Shown: piece after piece, positions 1 through 9,277 of the stretch
How positions within the stretch are numbered: position 1 is the first letter of the stretch
Layout of the letters: each line of letters begins with the position of its first letter
Assembly: GCA_028280845.1 (NCBI GenBank)
Contig: JANQKZ010000038.1
Span: 186,001-250,000 of the forward strand
From: Opitutales bacterium
GTDB taxonomy: Bacteria > Verrucomicrobiota > Verrucomicrobiia > Opitutales > JABSRG01
Length of the DNA: 64,000 nucleotides
Reading direction: 5' to 3'
Program-made: the position numbers and the translations under genes
Notes under the pieces: generated by a model
Databases searched by the model: none
Seen by the model: only the letters and a program-made list of their open reading frames with translations
What the model was told of the DNA's origin: nothing

Positions 1-546
1 AGGAGCCCGCAAAGCCAAACCCTGATAAAACAAGTCCAGCATAGCACCCTTCCCGCCGATGATGTTCGGGTTGGCTCCCTCCTTTTCATAGAGGCGATTC
101 AGAAAAGCCGTGAGACCGATTCCACCCGGAACAGAATCCAGTTCACTTAAGACAAACCCTTCTTCCGTCAGCAGAAGATCTGGCCGGATGACCATCGGCA
201 TGGCGCCCTGTAAACGTTTCGACACCGCATGCATGAGGAGGTTATCTGGCTTGCCACGATTCAGGTAGGTGGCGACCCAAGGCGCTTTCAACTCCTGGTT
301 CCTCAGCAAGTTCTTTCCCTGGACCGAACGCATGTAGAGCAGATCGAGCGCACGATAAAACTCCAGGCAAGCTTGACCGATTTCTTCGATCTCCGCCAAC
401 TGCTCTTCGGTGATCGGAAAGGCCCGGGGAGACAGACGCCAGGTTTTATTGTCAAATAGCGGCTGAACGTCCAACGCCTCCCGGATGTCTTTCTGGGCGA
501 CTGAACAGCTGTCCTCGGTGCCTGCCCCCTGCTCTGCTGTGTCCAT
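1..546 (-). CDS. Hypothetical protein, C-terminus cut by window edge (possible ATP-grasp-like)
   Basis: An open frame of 182 codons runs on the minus strand from ATG at 546-544 to the window edge without a stop. It starts 3 nt after the prfB stop, so it is probably co-transcribed with prfB. The visible part contains a run RPDLLLTEEGFVLSELDS followed by VPGGIG. An acidic strand followed by a PGG-type loop recalls circularly permuted ATP-grasp or glutathionylspermidine-synthase-like proteins, where a strand of this kind carries metal-binding acids. That resemblance is from memory only and the rest of the domain is outside the window. No signal peptide is seen, so a cytoplasmic protein is likely. 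The frame is well supported by codon use and operon position; the function is not. Confidence 0.75.
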   Translation of the reverse strand, partial: MDTAEQGAGTEDSCSVAQKDIREALDVQPLFDNKTWRLSPRAFPITEEQLAEIEEIGQACLEFYRALDLLYMRSVQGKNLLRNQELKAPWVATYLNRGKPDNLLMHAVSKRLQGAMPMVIRPDLLLTEEGFVLSELDSVPGGIGLTAFLNRLYEKEGANPNIIGGKGAMLDLFYQGLALRAP

Positions 547-549
547 GTC

Positions 550-1693
550 CTAAACTTCTACTTTTATGTCTTTATTTCGGTGTTTGGGCTGACCCGCGCG
601 TAACCACGCATGGACAAAAGTGTCCAGGTCACCATCCATCACTGCTTGGACATTGCCATTCTCTACGCCGGTTCGCAAATCCTTAACGAGCTGATAGGGC
701 TGGAAAACATAGCTGCGGATCTGGTTTCCCCAACCAATCTCTCCTTTCTCACCATAAAAGCGCTCCATTTCTGCCCGCTTCTCGTCCTCCATCTTTTCAT
801 AGAGCTTAGACTTGAGCATCTTCATCGCAGTAGCCTTGTTTTTATGCTGGGATCGCTCTGCCTGACAGGCGGCCACCACGCCGGTCGGTAAATGGGTCAA
901 GCGCACTGCCGAGTCCGTTTTGTTAACATGCTGGCCACCCTTCCCGCTGGAGCGATAGGTATCGATCCGCAGGTCGTCTTCCTTAATCTCAATGTCGATC
1001 TCATCCTCGATTTCGGCAATCACATCTACTGCGGAGAAACTGGTATGTCGCCGGGCATTGGAATCAAAGGGACTGATCCGCACCAGTCGGTGAACTCCGC
1101 GCTCCGCCTTGGCATAGCCATAGGCATTGGGTCCCTCCAGGCGAATAGTCGCGCTGCTGATCCCAGCCTCTTCCCCCATGGTGACATCCTGAACTTCAAC
1201 TTTAAACTCCGATCGTTCCCCCCAGCGGGTATACATGCGCAACAGCATATCGGCCCAATCGCAGGACTCCGTGCCGCCGGCCCCCGCGTTGATACTGAGG
1301 ATGGCGTTATTTCCATCCAGTTTCCCGCTGAGAAAGGACTGGATTTCCAACTCGTCCAAGGCTGCATACAGCTGCGGAACCGTTTGGGAGAGCTCAGTTT
1401 CATAATCGGCCGCCTCATCGGACCCAAGCTCCTCAATCAATTCCATCATGGCCTGGACATCTTCGACTTCAGGCCGGAATTTCAAGATCCCTGCAATGGA
1501 TCGCTTAAGCTGATTGGACTCGGATATCACTTGTTGCGCGGTTTCCTGGCTATTCCAAAACGCCGGGTCCGCCATCTGCTCTTCCAATTCCTTGATCTTC
1601 ACCTGCTTGTTATCGACGTCAAAGATACCTCCACAAATGGCCGGAGCGCTTTATGATTTCTTCAAACTGCGAACGAATTTCAGGTGTCAACAT
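550..1693 (-). CDS. prfB: Peptide chain release factor 2 (RF2), expressed by programmed +1 frameshift
   Basis: RF2 recognises UGA and UAA stop codons and triggers peptide release on the ribosome. The protein is read in two frames. Frame one starts at ATG 1693-1691 and gives 24 residues ([13 protein letters not shown]...LWRYL) before an in-frame TGA at 1621-1619. A +1 slip at CTT then continues with GAC GTC GAT to the TAG at 552-550, about 380 residues in all, normal for RF2. The stop-recognition motif SPF lies in [13 protein letters not shown], and the catalytic GGQ in [16 protein letters not shown] near residue 250. Annotating only the 350-residue ORF starting at 1602 would lose the N-terminus. 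Expression should be autoregulated by RF2 level through the frameshift, as known for this family. The next gene begins 3 nt downstream. Confidence 0.96.
1618..1632 (-). promoter_or_regulatory. prfB programmed +1 frameshift site
   Basis: On the minus strand the sequence reads GGAGG TAT CTT TGA C. This is a Shine-Dalgarno-like GGAGG, a 3-nt spacer, the slippery CTT codon and the UGA stop followed by C. It matches the layout of the classical RF2 recoding signal (AGGGGG-UAU-CUU-UGA-C in E. coli). Low RF2 lets the ribosome slip +1 and make full-length RF2. Confidence 0.95.
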
Positions 1694-1834
1694 AGCTTAC
1701 TTTTTTCAATAGATAATAGATAACCGAATCCATAGGGTGGCCCAGCCACAACCGCTCTTTCAAGCCGATTGTGCTGCATTCTATAAAACCTTTAGTCCGG
1801 CCAGAGCTTCCCCTGCGTGAGTGCCTTCGCCGGG

Positions 1835-2560
1835 TCAGATCTGATAGTCTACCTGGCCACTGGCCTCATGCAGGCCACACTCCCGTTTCAGCCCACTGAA
1901 ACGAGTCTCCTCAGCCTGCATGCCGGCCCCCAGCGGCGAGGTACTATGCCAGTCGCCCACGGAGACATATCCTTTTTCCCAAAGCGGGTGATACGGAAGA
2001 TCAAAACGAGTCAGGTACTCATATATGTCCCGGTCGGTCCAATCGATGATAGGATAAAATTTGATGGTCTTATTCTGCAGGTGAGCCATTGGCAACGCCT
2101 CACGCGTTGAGGATTGAGACCGACGCAATCCAGACATCCAGACTGAGGCTCCAAGATCCTGCAAAGCCCGGTTCATGGGCTCCACCTTGTTCATCAAGTT
2201 ATACTGCTCCAAGGCTTCTTTCCCCATTTCCCATCGCTTTCCATACAGGGCTTCCTGCCGACCCGCCGTCATCTCTGGCTGATACACATGGAGGTTCAGA
2301 TTCAGGCGCTGTTCCAGCGCATCGGCAAAATGATAGGTCTCTGGAAACAGATAGCCCGTATCAATAAAAATCACCGGCACATTGGGCCAAACCCGAGTTG
2401 CCATATGAAGCAATACTGCGCTTTGAACCCCAAAACTGGTCGACAATACAAGTTGGTCCCGATACCGCTCCACTATCAACCGCACCCGGTCCTCGGCTTC
2501 CAGGGAGCTGAACTCTCTCTCTATCTGCGTTATTTCTGTTGCCTCTTTTATCATAATCAT
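1835..2560 (-). CDS. cysH: Phosphoadenosine phosphosulfate (PAPS) reductase
   Basis: Reduces activated sulfate to sulfite in assimilatory sulfate reduction, in the cytoplasm, with thioredoxin as donor. The 241-residue length fits CysH. Visible motifs are [13 protein letters not shown] (PP-loop-like nucleotide site), [45 protein letters not shown] and the C-terminal catalytic cysteine motif KRECGLHE. The cysteine pairs that bind the 4Fe-4S cluster in APS reductases are absent, so the PAPS-type enzyme is preferred. Start ATG 2560 has AGAGGT about 7 nt upstream; a second in-frame ATG lies two codons later. The gene stands alone and is divergent from cca; no other cys gene is in the window. Confidence 0.94.
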   Translation of the reverse strand: MIMIKEATEITQIEREFSSLEAEDRVRLIVERYRDQLVLSTSFGVQSAVLLHMATRVWPNVPVIFIDTGYLFPETYHFADALEQRLNLNLHVYQPEMTAGRQEALYGKRWEMGKEALEQYNLMNKVEPMNRALQDLGASVWMSGLRRSQSSTREALPMAHLQNKTIKFYPIIDWTDRDIYEYLTRFDLPYHPLWEKGYVSVGDWHSTSPLGAGMQAEETRFSGLKRECGLHEASGQVDYQI

Positions 2561-2677
2561 CGGCTACCTCTTATAAAATGGTAAATTAGGTCGAATACTC
2601 AAGTTATTATTGGAGATTATTTTCCCTCCGTTATTCCCAAGGTTGACCCTTTTCTACAGAGGGCTTCATGCTCATCT

Positions 2678-4069
2678 ATGTCCACTCTCCCACAACCTGC
2701 CGAATTCATGGAGCCCAAGGTGGCTCATGCCGTTCACAGGATCGCCCATCAAGTCCAGGAAGCCGGAGGACGGGTGTGGCTGGTAGGTGGCTTCGTCCGG
2801 GACGCCCTTCGGGGTGAACCCTCAAAAGACATTGATATTGAGGTATTTGGTATCCCCCCGGAGAACCTGGAAAATATCTTGAATCGATGTTTTGAGGTCA
2901 TGACCGTAGGAAAAGCCTTCGGTGTATTCAAATTACGGGGGCTTGAGGTCGATGTCGCCCTTCCTCGAAGGGAACACAAGGCGGGAACCGGCCATAAAGG
3001 CTTTGAGATTGATTCGGACCCGTTCATGACGGAGAAATCCGCCAGTCAACGCAGAGATTTCACGATCAATGCCATCTACTGGGACCCCCTCTCCGGAAAA
3101 ATTTTAGATCCACTCAGAGGTGAAGAGGATTTAAAGCAGGGCCTTCTCCGCCATTGCAGTAATCAATTCAGTGAGGACCCGCTACGCGTCCTGCGGGCCA
3201 TGCAGTTTATTGCCCGGTTTAATCTCGAGGTGGACCCGTCGACCCTAGAGCTCTGTCGCTCCATACCGATGGAAGGCCTGCCTCCCGAGCGAATCATGGA
3301 AGAATGGAGAAAGCTCATCCTGAAAGGCATTCAGATCAAGCGGGGACTGGATTTCCTCGCCGACAGCCGGTGGATCCGTTTCTTTCCTGAGATCGACGCC
3401 CTGAGGGGTTGTCAGCAGGAGCCCGAGTGGCATCCGGAAGGGGATGTGTTTACTCACACGGGGCATTGCCTGGATGCCTTTGCGCGAAATCGACTGGGCA
3501 TCGCGGATGAGGATTGGATCGTCGGCCTGGCGGTCCTTTGCCATGATATGGGAAAGCCCGCTACCACCGAGTTTACCGACGGCCGGATACGCTCCAGGGG
3601 TCACCCTGAGTCCGGGGAAAAACCGACCCGCTCCTTCCTCGCCCGATTGACCCGGCAGGTAGATCTGGTCGAAGCGGTCGTCGTGCTGGTCCGGGAGCAC
3701 CACCGCCCCCTCGAACTCTATACCCAGAAGCCCTCCAATGCCGCTATCCGGCGACTTGCTCGGCGGGTAAAACGCATCGATCGCCTGGTCCGGGTTGCCC
3801 AGGCAGACCGCATGGGGCGCCCACCACTTCCGGCGGGGACTGTGTTCCCTGAGGGAGAATGGCTCCTGCAAAAGGCAGAAACCATGAAAATCGCTCAGTC
3901 CGCCCCCACTCCTATTGTGTTAGGGCGGCATTTAATAGACTTAGGCCTGTCTCCGGGACCAGCCTTTAAAGGCATACTCGATCAGTGTTTTGAGGCACAA
4001 TTGGATGGTCAGTTTCACGATTTGGAATCGGGAATCGCCTTTGCACAATCCCTTATAAAATCTTCCTGA
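2678..4069 (+). CDS. cca: tRNA CCA nucleotidyltransferase with HD domain
   Basis: Adds or repairs the 3'-CCA of tRNAs in the cytoplasm. At 463 residues it has the class II nucleotidyltransferase head with GGFVRD at about 37-42 and the catalytic DID at 51-53 (KDIDIEVFGI). The ERxxxE-type tRNA/poly(A) polymerase region (RRDFTINAIYWDP, EDPLRVLRAMQF) follows, then an HD phosphohydrolase domain (FTHTGHCLDA and VLCHDMGKP near 290, later REHHRP). The HD domain is typical of bacterial bifunctional CCA enzymes with phosphatase/phosphodiesterase activity. The gene ends 5 nt before the convergent DUF4174 gene. An alternative start MEPKV ten codons in is possible. Family assignment is secure; a pure A-adding variant cannot be excluded. 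Confidence 0.92.
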   Translation: MSTLPQPAEFMEPKVAHAVHRIAHQVQEAGGRVWLVGGFVRDALRGEPSKDIDIEVFGIPPENLENILNRCFEVMTVGKAFGVFKLRGLEVDVALPRREHKAGTGHKGFEIDSDPFMTEKSASQRRDFTINAIYWDPLSGKILDPLRGEEDLKQGLLRHCSNQFSEDPLRVLRAMQFIARFNLEVDPSTLELCRSIPMEGLPPERIMEEWRKLILKGIQIKRGLDFLADSRWIRFFPEIDALRGCQQEPEWHPEGDVFTHTGHCLDAFARNRLGIADEDWIVGLAVLCHDMGKPATTEFTDGRIRSRGHPESGEKPTRSFLARLTRQVDLVEAVVVLVREHHRPLELYTQKPSNAAIRRLARRVKRIDRLVRVAQADRMGRPPLPAGTVFPEGEWLLQKAETMKIAQSAPTPIVLGRHLIDLGLSPGPAFKGILDQCFEAQLDGQFHDLESGIAFAQSLIKSS

Positions 4070-4074
4070 TCTTG

Positions 4075-4539
4075 CTACCGCATTTCGCGCTGACGCAGGG
4101 GCATTCCATCGATGCGGGCAAAAATTAAGCCCAGCTCAACCGGGCAGGACTCCCGAAGCTTGATCCCTCCATCTTTTCCTATAAGGACGCACCCGGGGAG
4201 AGCTTGGGACTCATTCCGGGTTCGCTGCCAAAGTCGCTTCACCGAGCCCTCCGTTAAGCGTTCGCCGTCAATCCAACCAGTCCTTCCATCAACCAAGAGG
4301 ACGAAGCGTAAATCCCGCTCCTCAAAATATGGCTGATTCCGCTTCACCTGTTCGACCATTTCGACAACCTCCGGAGAGGTTTCCGATTCAGACAGAATAA
4401 GGAAGAGCCGGTGTTTCCACCGCAGTGAATTCCAATCGATATTTTTTGGAGCGTTGGTCATGGGATACATTGGAATCGTTAAAGCCGGGAAAGCTAAAAG
4501 GATAACCCAAAATCTGAAAAGTTCCGCGGAAGGGGGCAT
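4075..4539 (-). CDS. DUF4174 domain exported protein
   Basis: A 154-residue protein with a hydrophobic N-terminus (FWVILLAFPALTIPMYP, residues 10-26) that looks like a signal peptide, so an exported protein is likely. The body shows the DUF4174 pattern: LRWKHRLFLIL near the start, ERDLRFVLLVDG in the middle, VLIGKDGGIKLR, and the ending IDGMPLRQREMR, the family's strongly conserved C-terminal signature. The family has a thioredoxin-like layout without a CxxC pair and no established function. The start codon lies one base after the hemW stop (TAA-A-ATG), so it is almost certainly co-transcribed with hemW. Confidence 0.85.
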   Translation of the reverse strand: MPPSAELFRFWVILLAFPALTIPMYPMTNAPKNIDWNSLRWKHRLFLILSESETSPEVVEMVEQVKRNQPYFEERDLRFVLLVDGRTGWIDGERLTEGSVKRLWQRTRNESQALPGCVLIGKDGGIKLRESCPVELGLIFARIDGMPLRQREMR

Positions 4540-4540
4540 T

Positions 4541-5749
4541 TTAGGAAAACAGGCGGGTTTCCAAGGCGGGTTTCGGGCGATTCATCGACTCCTTATCGAA
4601 ATAATCGAGTAGCTCCCCTCCCAGGGCATCGGCTACTAGCCTGCCCTCACGGGTGAGTCGCAGACAGCCTCTCTCGCTCCAGGGGTCAATTAAGGCATTG
4701 GATTCCCACCGCGTCAGCAGAGGGTCCAAGAGGTATTTTGGCGTTCGGAATCGCGATTCCCAGCTTACCAGATTAATGCCGGCGTTCATCCGTAACCCAA
4801 AAACCAGCGAGTCCACCGCCAGAATATCAGGTGACAGGCCGACTTCCTCCACCCGGCAAGGTGACTCCTCATCGATGCCCTTTAACCATTTGTCCAGGTC
4901 GGGCACATTGCTCCACCGCTGTCCTGCATACTGGGAGGACGCCGCGGGCCCCAGGCCGATCCATTGCTCCATACACCACGTATTGATATTGTGAATACAT
5001 TCGAAACCGGGTTTAGAGAAATTGGACACCTCATACTGTTCAAATCCTGCCTCTGCCAATTGATCCCAGGCACGGAGATAGAGATCAGCTTCCAATTCAG
5101 TATCGATCGATAGCTTTCCCTCGGAGAGTTTCACAAACAAGGCTGTATCTTCCTCAAAAGTCAGACAGTAGGTGCTGACATGCTGGGGGGACACTCCGAC
5201 CACTTCATTCAAATCCTCCTGCAAGGCAGCTTGATCCTGCCCCGGAATAGCGAAGATCAGGTCCAGGTTGAAACTCTGGAATTCAGCACTTTGAACCATA
5301 TCGATAGCCTTAAACACCTGGGACCGGGTATGTTGCCTCCCTAATTTGTCGAGCAGCGTGTCGCGAAAACTCTGGACGCCTAGGGAGATGCGGCTCACCC
5401 CGATCTGCTTCAAAATTTCTAGCTTTCTTCTGGTGACAAAAGCAGGGGCCATTTCCACCGTCCACTCGGCTGGTGGAGCCTTCATTTTACCGAGCAGAGC
5501 CTGTCCAAGGCGCTCCATATCACGCGGTGTCAGCAGCCCGGGGGTGCCTCCCCCCCAAAATACGGTGTCCACCTCCAGCGACCCGGAATAGGTGTTCAAC
5601 TCCTTTTCAATACCGCTCACAAAGCGCTCGAAATCATCATTGTGGGGCTTCTTTTGATAGAATCCGCAGAAATCACAGGTGGAAGCACAGAAGGGCACAT
5701 GGACATAGAGCCCTAGCCGGGAGCGCTTTTCTTTTGCTTGCAGATTCAT
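4541..5749 (-). CDS. hemW: Radical SAM HemW-type protein (coproporphyrinogen III oxidase-like)
   Basis: The 402-residue protein carries the HemW-type radical SAM motif CASTCDFCGFY (CxxxCxxC) near its N-terminus after LGLYVHVPF. It is followed by FWGGGTPGLL (SAM-binding glycine motif), RISLGVQSF and NLDLIFAIPGQ, in the order seen in HemW/HemN. HemW proteins are believed to insert haem into respiratory proteins; many older annotations call them oxygen-independent coproporphyrinogen oxidase, which needs an extra N-terminal cysteine context not seen here. The C-terminal winged-helix part is present (LTREGRLVADALGGELLDYF). It is the first gene of a two-gene unit with the DUF4174 protein. Confidence 0.88.
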   Translation of the reverse strand: MNLQAKEKRSRLGLYVHVPFCASTCDFCGFYQKKPHNDDFERFVSGIEKELNTYSGSLEVDTVFWGGGTPGLLTPRDMERLGQALLGKMKAPPAEWTVEMAPAFVTRRKLEILKQIGVSRISLGVQSFRDTLLDKLGRQHTRSQVFKAIDMVQSAEFQSFNLDLIFAIPGQDQAALQEDLNEVVGVSPQHVSTYCLTFEEDTALFVKLSEGKLSIDTELEADLYLRAWDQLAEAGFEQYEVSNFSKPGFECIHNINTWCMEQWIGLGPAASSQYAGQRWSNVPDLDKWLKGIDEESPCRVEEVGLSPDILAVDSLVFGLRMNAGINLVSWESRFRTPKYLLDPLLTRWESNALIDPWSERGCLRLTREGRLVADALGGELLDYFDKESMNRPKPALETRLFS

Positions 5750-5784
5750 AACTGGTTCACATAGCGTAAGAAAAATAATAACGG

Positions 5785-6690
5785 ATGAAAGCTCCCAGAA
5801 CCTTTTTTACAGCATTTCTTTCTCTTTGGCTGATCGCTTTGACCGGATGCACGGTTAAGATGGTGAACCAAACGCCGGATATCATTCCTCAGAATCCGTC
5901 AAATATTTATACCATCACCATGTTGCTGGATTCCAGTAACCCCAACATGATTCGGGACTCCCTGCGGGTGAGCGTTGTCATTAACGGGGAGACGGTCCCC
6001 ATGACTCCCGCCGGACCCGAGTCCAACCTCTTCGCTGCTGACATTGAGCTGCCCCTCGAGCAGAGCCAAGCCGTCTACTACTTCGTTCTCGATTTTGACG
6101 TGAAAACCAGCCAGGGAGGCACCGGCACCCGTCAGAACAAGTCGAACCTCTTCCGCTTCAACCTGGCCAACCGGTATATTGTCAGCCTGGAGAGCGATCG
6201 GGCGCCTGTGGGTTCCACCGTTCCAGTCATGGGCCGTGGCTTTTCCCGGTCCGACACCATCATAGTAGGGTCGCAGCCCGCAGATACGCGATTCCTCTCC
6301 GAAAACCTCCTCGAGTTTGTCGTCCCCCCCCTGCAAGCTGGCACATCCTATCCGGTCACCTGGCAAAGTGGCTTGGGCGACCAGATTATCGGCAATTTCC
6401 GGATCGACCGATCCAACCTCATCGTCCGCCTCGAACGCCCTGTTATCAGGAGTGGTGAACGGGCTATCATAGTCTTCCAGATCGATTTCGACGCCCCTGC
6501 TGGTGGCTTATTGATCCAGGACACAACCGATATCCCGGCCAGTATCATTATGCCAGAAGTCGTTATCCCAGAAGGTTTTCGTTCTGTCAGTGTGCCCGTT
6601 GAAGGCGCTGAGCCCGGTTCCGGCAACCTCTACTTCACAGTGGGCGGCATGAATGAAGTGATTATCCCGATCACCGTCACCGCCATGTAA
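5785..6690 (+). CDS. IPT/TIG-like lipoprotein
   Basis: A 301-residue predicted lipoprotein: MKAPRTFFTAFLSLWLIAL followed by the lipobox LTGC with Cys near 22. After an N-terminal beta region (about 25-130) comes a segment beginning IVSLESDRAPVGSTVPVMGRGF and continuing SDTIIVGSQPADTRFLSENLL, typical of an IPT/TIG immunoglobulin-like fold (strand, G-x-GF, V-G, S-x-x-L). A third beta-rich domain ends in ITVTAM. Such proteins usually sit on the cell envelope, but no ligand can be proposed. The gene is divergent from hemW and convergent with the EEP-family gene. Membrane attachment is well supported by the lipobox; the domain call is moderate. Confidence 0.8.
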   Translation: MKAPRTFFTAFLSLWLIALTGCTVKMVNQTPDIIPQNPSNIYTITMLLDSSNPNMIRDSLRVSVVINGETVPMTPAGPESNLFAADIELPLEQSQAVYYFVLDFDVKTSQGGTGTRQNKSNLFRFNLANRYIVSLESDRAPVGSTVPVMGRGFSRSDTIIVGSQPADTRFLSENLLEFVVPPLQAGTSYPVTWQSGLGDQIIGNFRIDRSNLIVRLERPVIRSGERAIIVFQIDFDAPAGGLLIQDTTDIPASIIMPEVVIPEGFRSVSVPVEGAEPGSGNLYFTVGGMNEVIIPITVTAM

Positions 6691-6702
6691 GTCGAGCAGG
6701 GC

Positions 6703-7611
6703 CTATTCTGAAAAATCAAATTCCGCGATGACCAACCGGTGGTCGCTACCGGTGTAGTAATTGAGTGGATCGAGGATCTTCGCAGACCCTTTCACAAGGT
6801 GCTCAGCCATCTTTGGACTGGCCATCAGGTAATCTACTCGGGAATACACATCTTCCCGCTTATAGTAGTGAGTCCAGCGTTCGTTTCGGCTATCCACGGC
6901 TGGGAGCGCTTGGGTTAACTCCGTCCGGCCCGCCGTGAGGAAATGCCGAATGGGGCTGCTGGCCAGGGTGTCATTAAAGTCCCCCGCCACCAGGTAGAAC
7001 GGGGCCGACTCAGGGGGGAACTTCTTGCGAATATAATCTCGGATGATGCGGGCTTCGCCACGGCGGCGTATAGCCGATTCCGGATCATCGGGCCGATCCG
7101 TGTATCGGCTTTTCAGGTGCACCCCAAACAGGGTCCATGGCTGATCATTCAGCTCGAATTCAGCTTCCAGCCATCCTCGTTTGACGGGTAGCCTTTCATC
7201 AAAATATTTAAATGTGGAATCCCCCGGGTTCGGGACCAGAGTGAAAAGATGGCGGGACAAAAGCCCGATCTTTCGATTCTCATCCAACCCCTCTACCAGC
7301 GCCTGATAAGGGTAGTCCAACCCACTGGCTTTTAAATCTTCCCTCAACTCAAGCAAAAATGCTTCCCCACCTAATTCCTGGAGAATGAGAACATCTGCAT
7401 CTGCTTGCAGAATGATCTCCCGCACGACGGCCTTTTCAGACTCCGGCTTGGGATAAGCCTTTCTCCAAATTCCATCCACAATCCGATCCTGAATGAGGTA
7501 ATTCCGCAAATTGTAAGTCGCAATGGTGACATGCCCGGCACACCCGATCAGGGGCAGGAGCATGAAAAAGAGAATGACAGGATTGAGAAGAAGTCGGGAG
7601 GACAGCAGCAT
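6703..7611 (-). CDS. Endonuclease/exonuclease/phosphatase (EEP) family lipoprotein
   Basis: The EEP fold is shown by IATYNLRNY at the start, VLILQELGG (metal-binding Glu), LFGVHLKSR, LVAGDFND (catalytic Asp-x-Asn) and YTGSDHRLVIAEF (final Asp-His pair), all in the order expected for metal-dependent phosphodiesterases. The N-terminus has a hydrophobic segment ending in LPLIGCAG, a lipobox with Cys about 24, so the enzyme is probably anchored in the envelope and acts in the periplasm. The substrate (nucleic acid, sphingolipid-like or phosphoester) cannot be told from sequence. It starts 2 nt after the stop of the Ste24-like protease gene, implying one transcript. Confidence 0.87.
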   Translation of the reverse strand: MLLSSRLLLNPVILFFMLLPLIGCAGHVTIATYNLRNYLIQDRIVDGIWRKAYPKPESEKAVVREIILQADADVLILQELGGEAFLLELREDLKASGLDYPYQALVEGLDENRKIGLLSRHLFTLVPNPGDSTFKYFDERLPVKRGWLEAEFELNDQPWTLFGVHLKSRYTDRPDDPESAIRRRGEARIIRDYIRKKFPPESAPFYLVAGDFNDTLASSPIRHFLTAGRTELTQALPAVDSRNERWTHYYKREDVYSRVDYLMASPKMAEHLVKGSAKILDPLNYYTGSDHRLVIAEFDFSE

Positions 7612-7613
7612 GG

Positions 7614-8858
7614 TCAGAGTTGGGTCATCGCTTTCTCCCGCTCAATTAAGGTGGGGTGCGAATAATACCATGCACTATATAGGGGATGAGGAGTCAGGTT
7701 GGATAGATTTTTCTTCGATAACCTCCGAAGCGCACCCACCAGAGGCGAAGCCCTGTCAAGGGCATCCCGGGCAAAGGCGTCAGCCTCATACTCGTGCTTA
7801 CGCGACCACTTCGACATAAGGGGCGACACCCAGAAGGTAAGCACCCCGCTCACAAGCCCAAATAGCAGAAAAGCTGCGGCAATCCCTGTATCTGCGTTAA
7901 ACCCAAAGGCGGGTAAAAACCAATCACTGCTGGCAAGAAGGAATAAGACCCAGAATCCCAATAGCCCGGATATGGCTGACAAGCCTAGCATCTTCGGAAC
8001 ATGGCCCATGCGGTAGTGACCTATTTCGTGAGCCAGGACCGCTTCCAGTTCTTCTGATTCCAACTGATCAATCAGTGTATCAAATAACACGATACGCCGG
8101 AATTTCCCAAACCCAGTGAAATACGCGTTGGAGTGAGCCGAGCGTTTGCTTCCATCGATCACCTGGATGGTTTGCGCTTTAAACCCTGTTCGATCCGCCA
8201 GGTCCATGAGCCGTGTCTTCAATTCTCCTGCTTGCAGCGGCTCCAGCTTATTGAATAAGGGAACAATCCACATGGGATAGAGCACCATCATCAACAACGA
8301 AAACCCAAAAAAGACCAGGAATCCAAAGAACCACCAGGTCGCAGGCAACCACCGGACAAGAGCCAGCAATCCGGCCAACAGCGGGATAAACAATACCGCG
8401 CTCACCAACATCTCTTTTAACTTGTCCGAGATCCACAGCCCCTTGGAGCTTTTGTTAAACCCAAAGCGTTCCTCCAAACTAAACTGATTGTAATATTCAA
8501 AGGGGATTCCGGGGAGACTGAGAACAATGCCGATGACAAACAGGACCAGGCTTTGGCCCCATACGCCCTCGCCCAGGCGAGCGGTGAGGGTGTGATACAG
8601 CCAGGCCAACCACCCGGTAGCCAGAATTACTGCTAAGACCAGGCTATCGAACAGGGTCTCCCACTGACCGAATTTCAGTTTCGCCAAGGTATATTGTCCG
8701 GCTTTGTCATACTCCTCCTGGTCCATGATTCCCTGAAAGGTATCAGGAATTGGTCCCTGGTTGGCCATTACATGGCGGGCATTTAAGCGGTTCAATATGA
8801 TTTCAAAACCAGTTTTCGCCAGGAGGAGGAAAAGGAACAAAATGAGGATGGAATCCAT
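7614..8858 (-). CDS. M48 family (Ste24/CAAX protease-like) membrane metallopeptidase
   Basis: A 414-residue polytopic membrane zinc protease. The catalytic motif HEIGH lies in VLAHEIGHYRMGH and the third zinc ligand in KHEYEADAFA, both near the C-terminal third. Several hydrophobic helices surround them, and the N-terminal half has the Ste24 hallmarks (TLAKLKFGQWETLFDS, EERFGFNKSS). Bacterial Ste24-like proteins probably degrade or process membrane proteins; prenylated substrates are not expected in bacteria. It is the first gene of a unit with the EEP lipoprotein and is divergent from xseB. Confidence 0.92.
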   Translation of the reverse strand: MDSILILFLFLLLAKTGFEIILNRLNARHVMANQGPIPDTFQGIMDQEEYDKAGQYTLAKLKFGQWETLFDSLVLAVILATGWLAWLYHTLTARLGEGVWGQSLVLFVIGIVLSLPGIPFEYYNQFSLEERFGFNKSSKGLWISDKLKEMLVSAVLFIPLLAGLLALVRWLPATWWFFGFLVFFGFSLLMMVLYPMWIVPLFNKLEPLQAGELKTRLMDLADRTGFKAQTIQVIDGSKRSAHSNAYFTGFGKFRRIVLFDTLIDQLESEELEAVLAHEIGHYRMGHVPKMLGLSAISGLLGFWVLFLLASSDWFLPAFGFNADTGIAAAFLLFGLVSGVLTFWVSPLMSKWSRKHEYEADAFARDALDRASPLVGALRRLSKKNLSNLTPHPLYSAWYYSHPTLIEREKAMTQL

Positions 8859-8983
8859 GTCAGGATTAGCAGTGCTATGATCTTGTAAATCAGTGATCTT
8901 TGAATGATTCTAATTCTGTAAGCTGCCATGTGTAGGAAAACACTGTCAAGACCCATGCGGTCTGGCCTGATCTAACCCACCTC

Positions 8984-9259
8984 ATGTCCGACCCGTCTCA
9001 AGACCCACAAGATTCAGATCTTCAGGCCGAGTCGCCCGATTTCGAAGAGGCTGTCTCCCGCCTCGAAGCCCTCGTGGCCCACATGGAGTCCGGTGAGATA
9101 TCCCTCGAAGAATTGATTCACAAATTTGAAGAAGGCACAAAACTTGTTAAGGTGTGCCAGAATTACCTCAAGCATGCCGAGATTAAGATCGAAAACTTGA
9201 AATCATCGCTAAGCGGCCAAGATGTTGAGCCGATTGGTGATAATTTGCCTGAATCCTGA
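8984..9259 (+). CDS. xseB: Exodeoxyribonuclease VII small subunit
   Basis: The 91-residue protein has the XseB core FEEAVSRLEALVAHMESGEI followed by LEELIHKFEEGTKLVKVCQ, forming the two-helix coiled coil that binds the large subunit XseA. Exonuclease VII degrades single-stranded DNA from both ends. Family members are usually 70-85 residues; the acidic N-terminal tail (SDPSQDPQDSD) adds a little. dxs starts 18 nt downstream. The same xseB-dxs neighbourhood is common in bacteria, often with ispA in between; ispA is absent here. xseA is not in the window. Confidence 0.93.
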   Translation: MSDPSQDPQDSDLQAESPDFEEAVSRLEALVAHMESGEISLEELIHKFEEGTKLVKVCQNYLKHAEIKIENLKSSLSGQDVEPIGDNLPES

Positions 9260-9277
9260 CGCTTATTCCAACCATCC

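Noticed and set aside
610-1656. Plus-strand ORFs of 93 and 254 codons
   Set aside because: They lie antisense to prfB, whose motifs (GGQ, SPF) are unmistakable; they share no features with any family.
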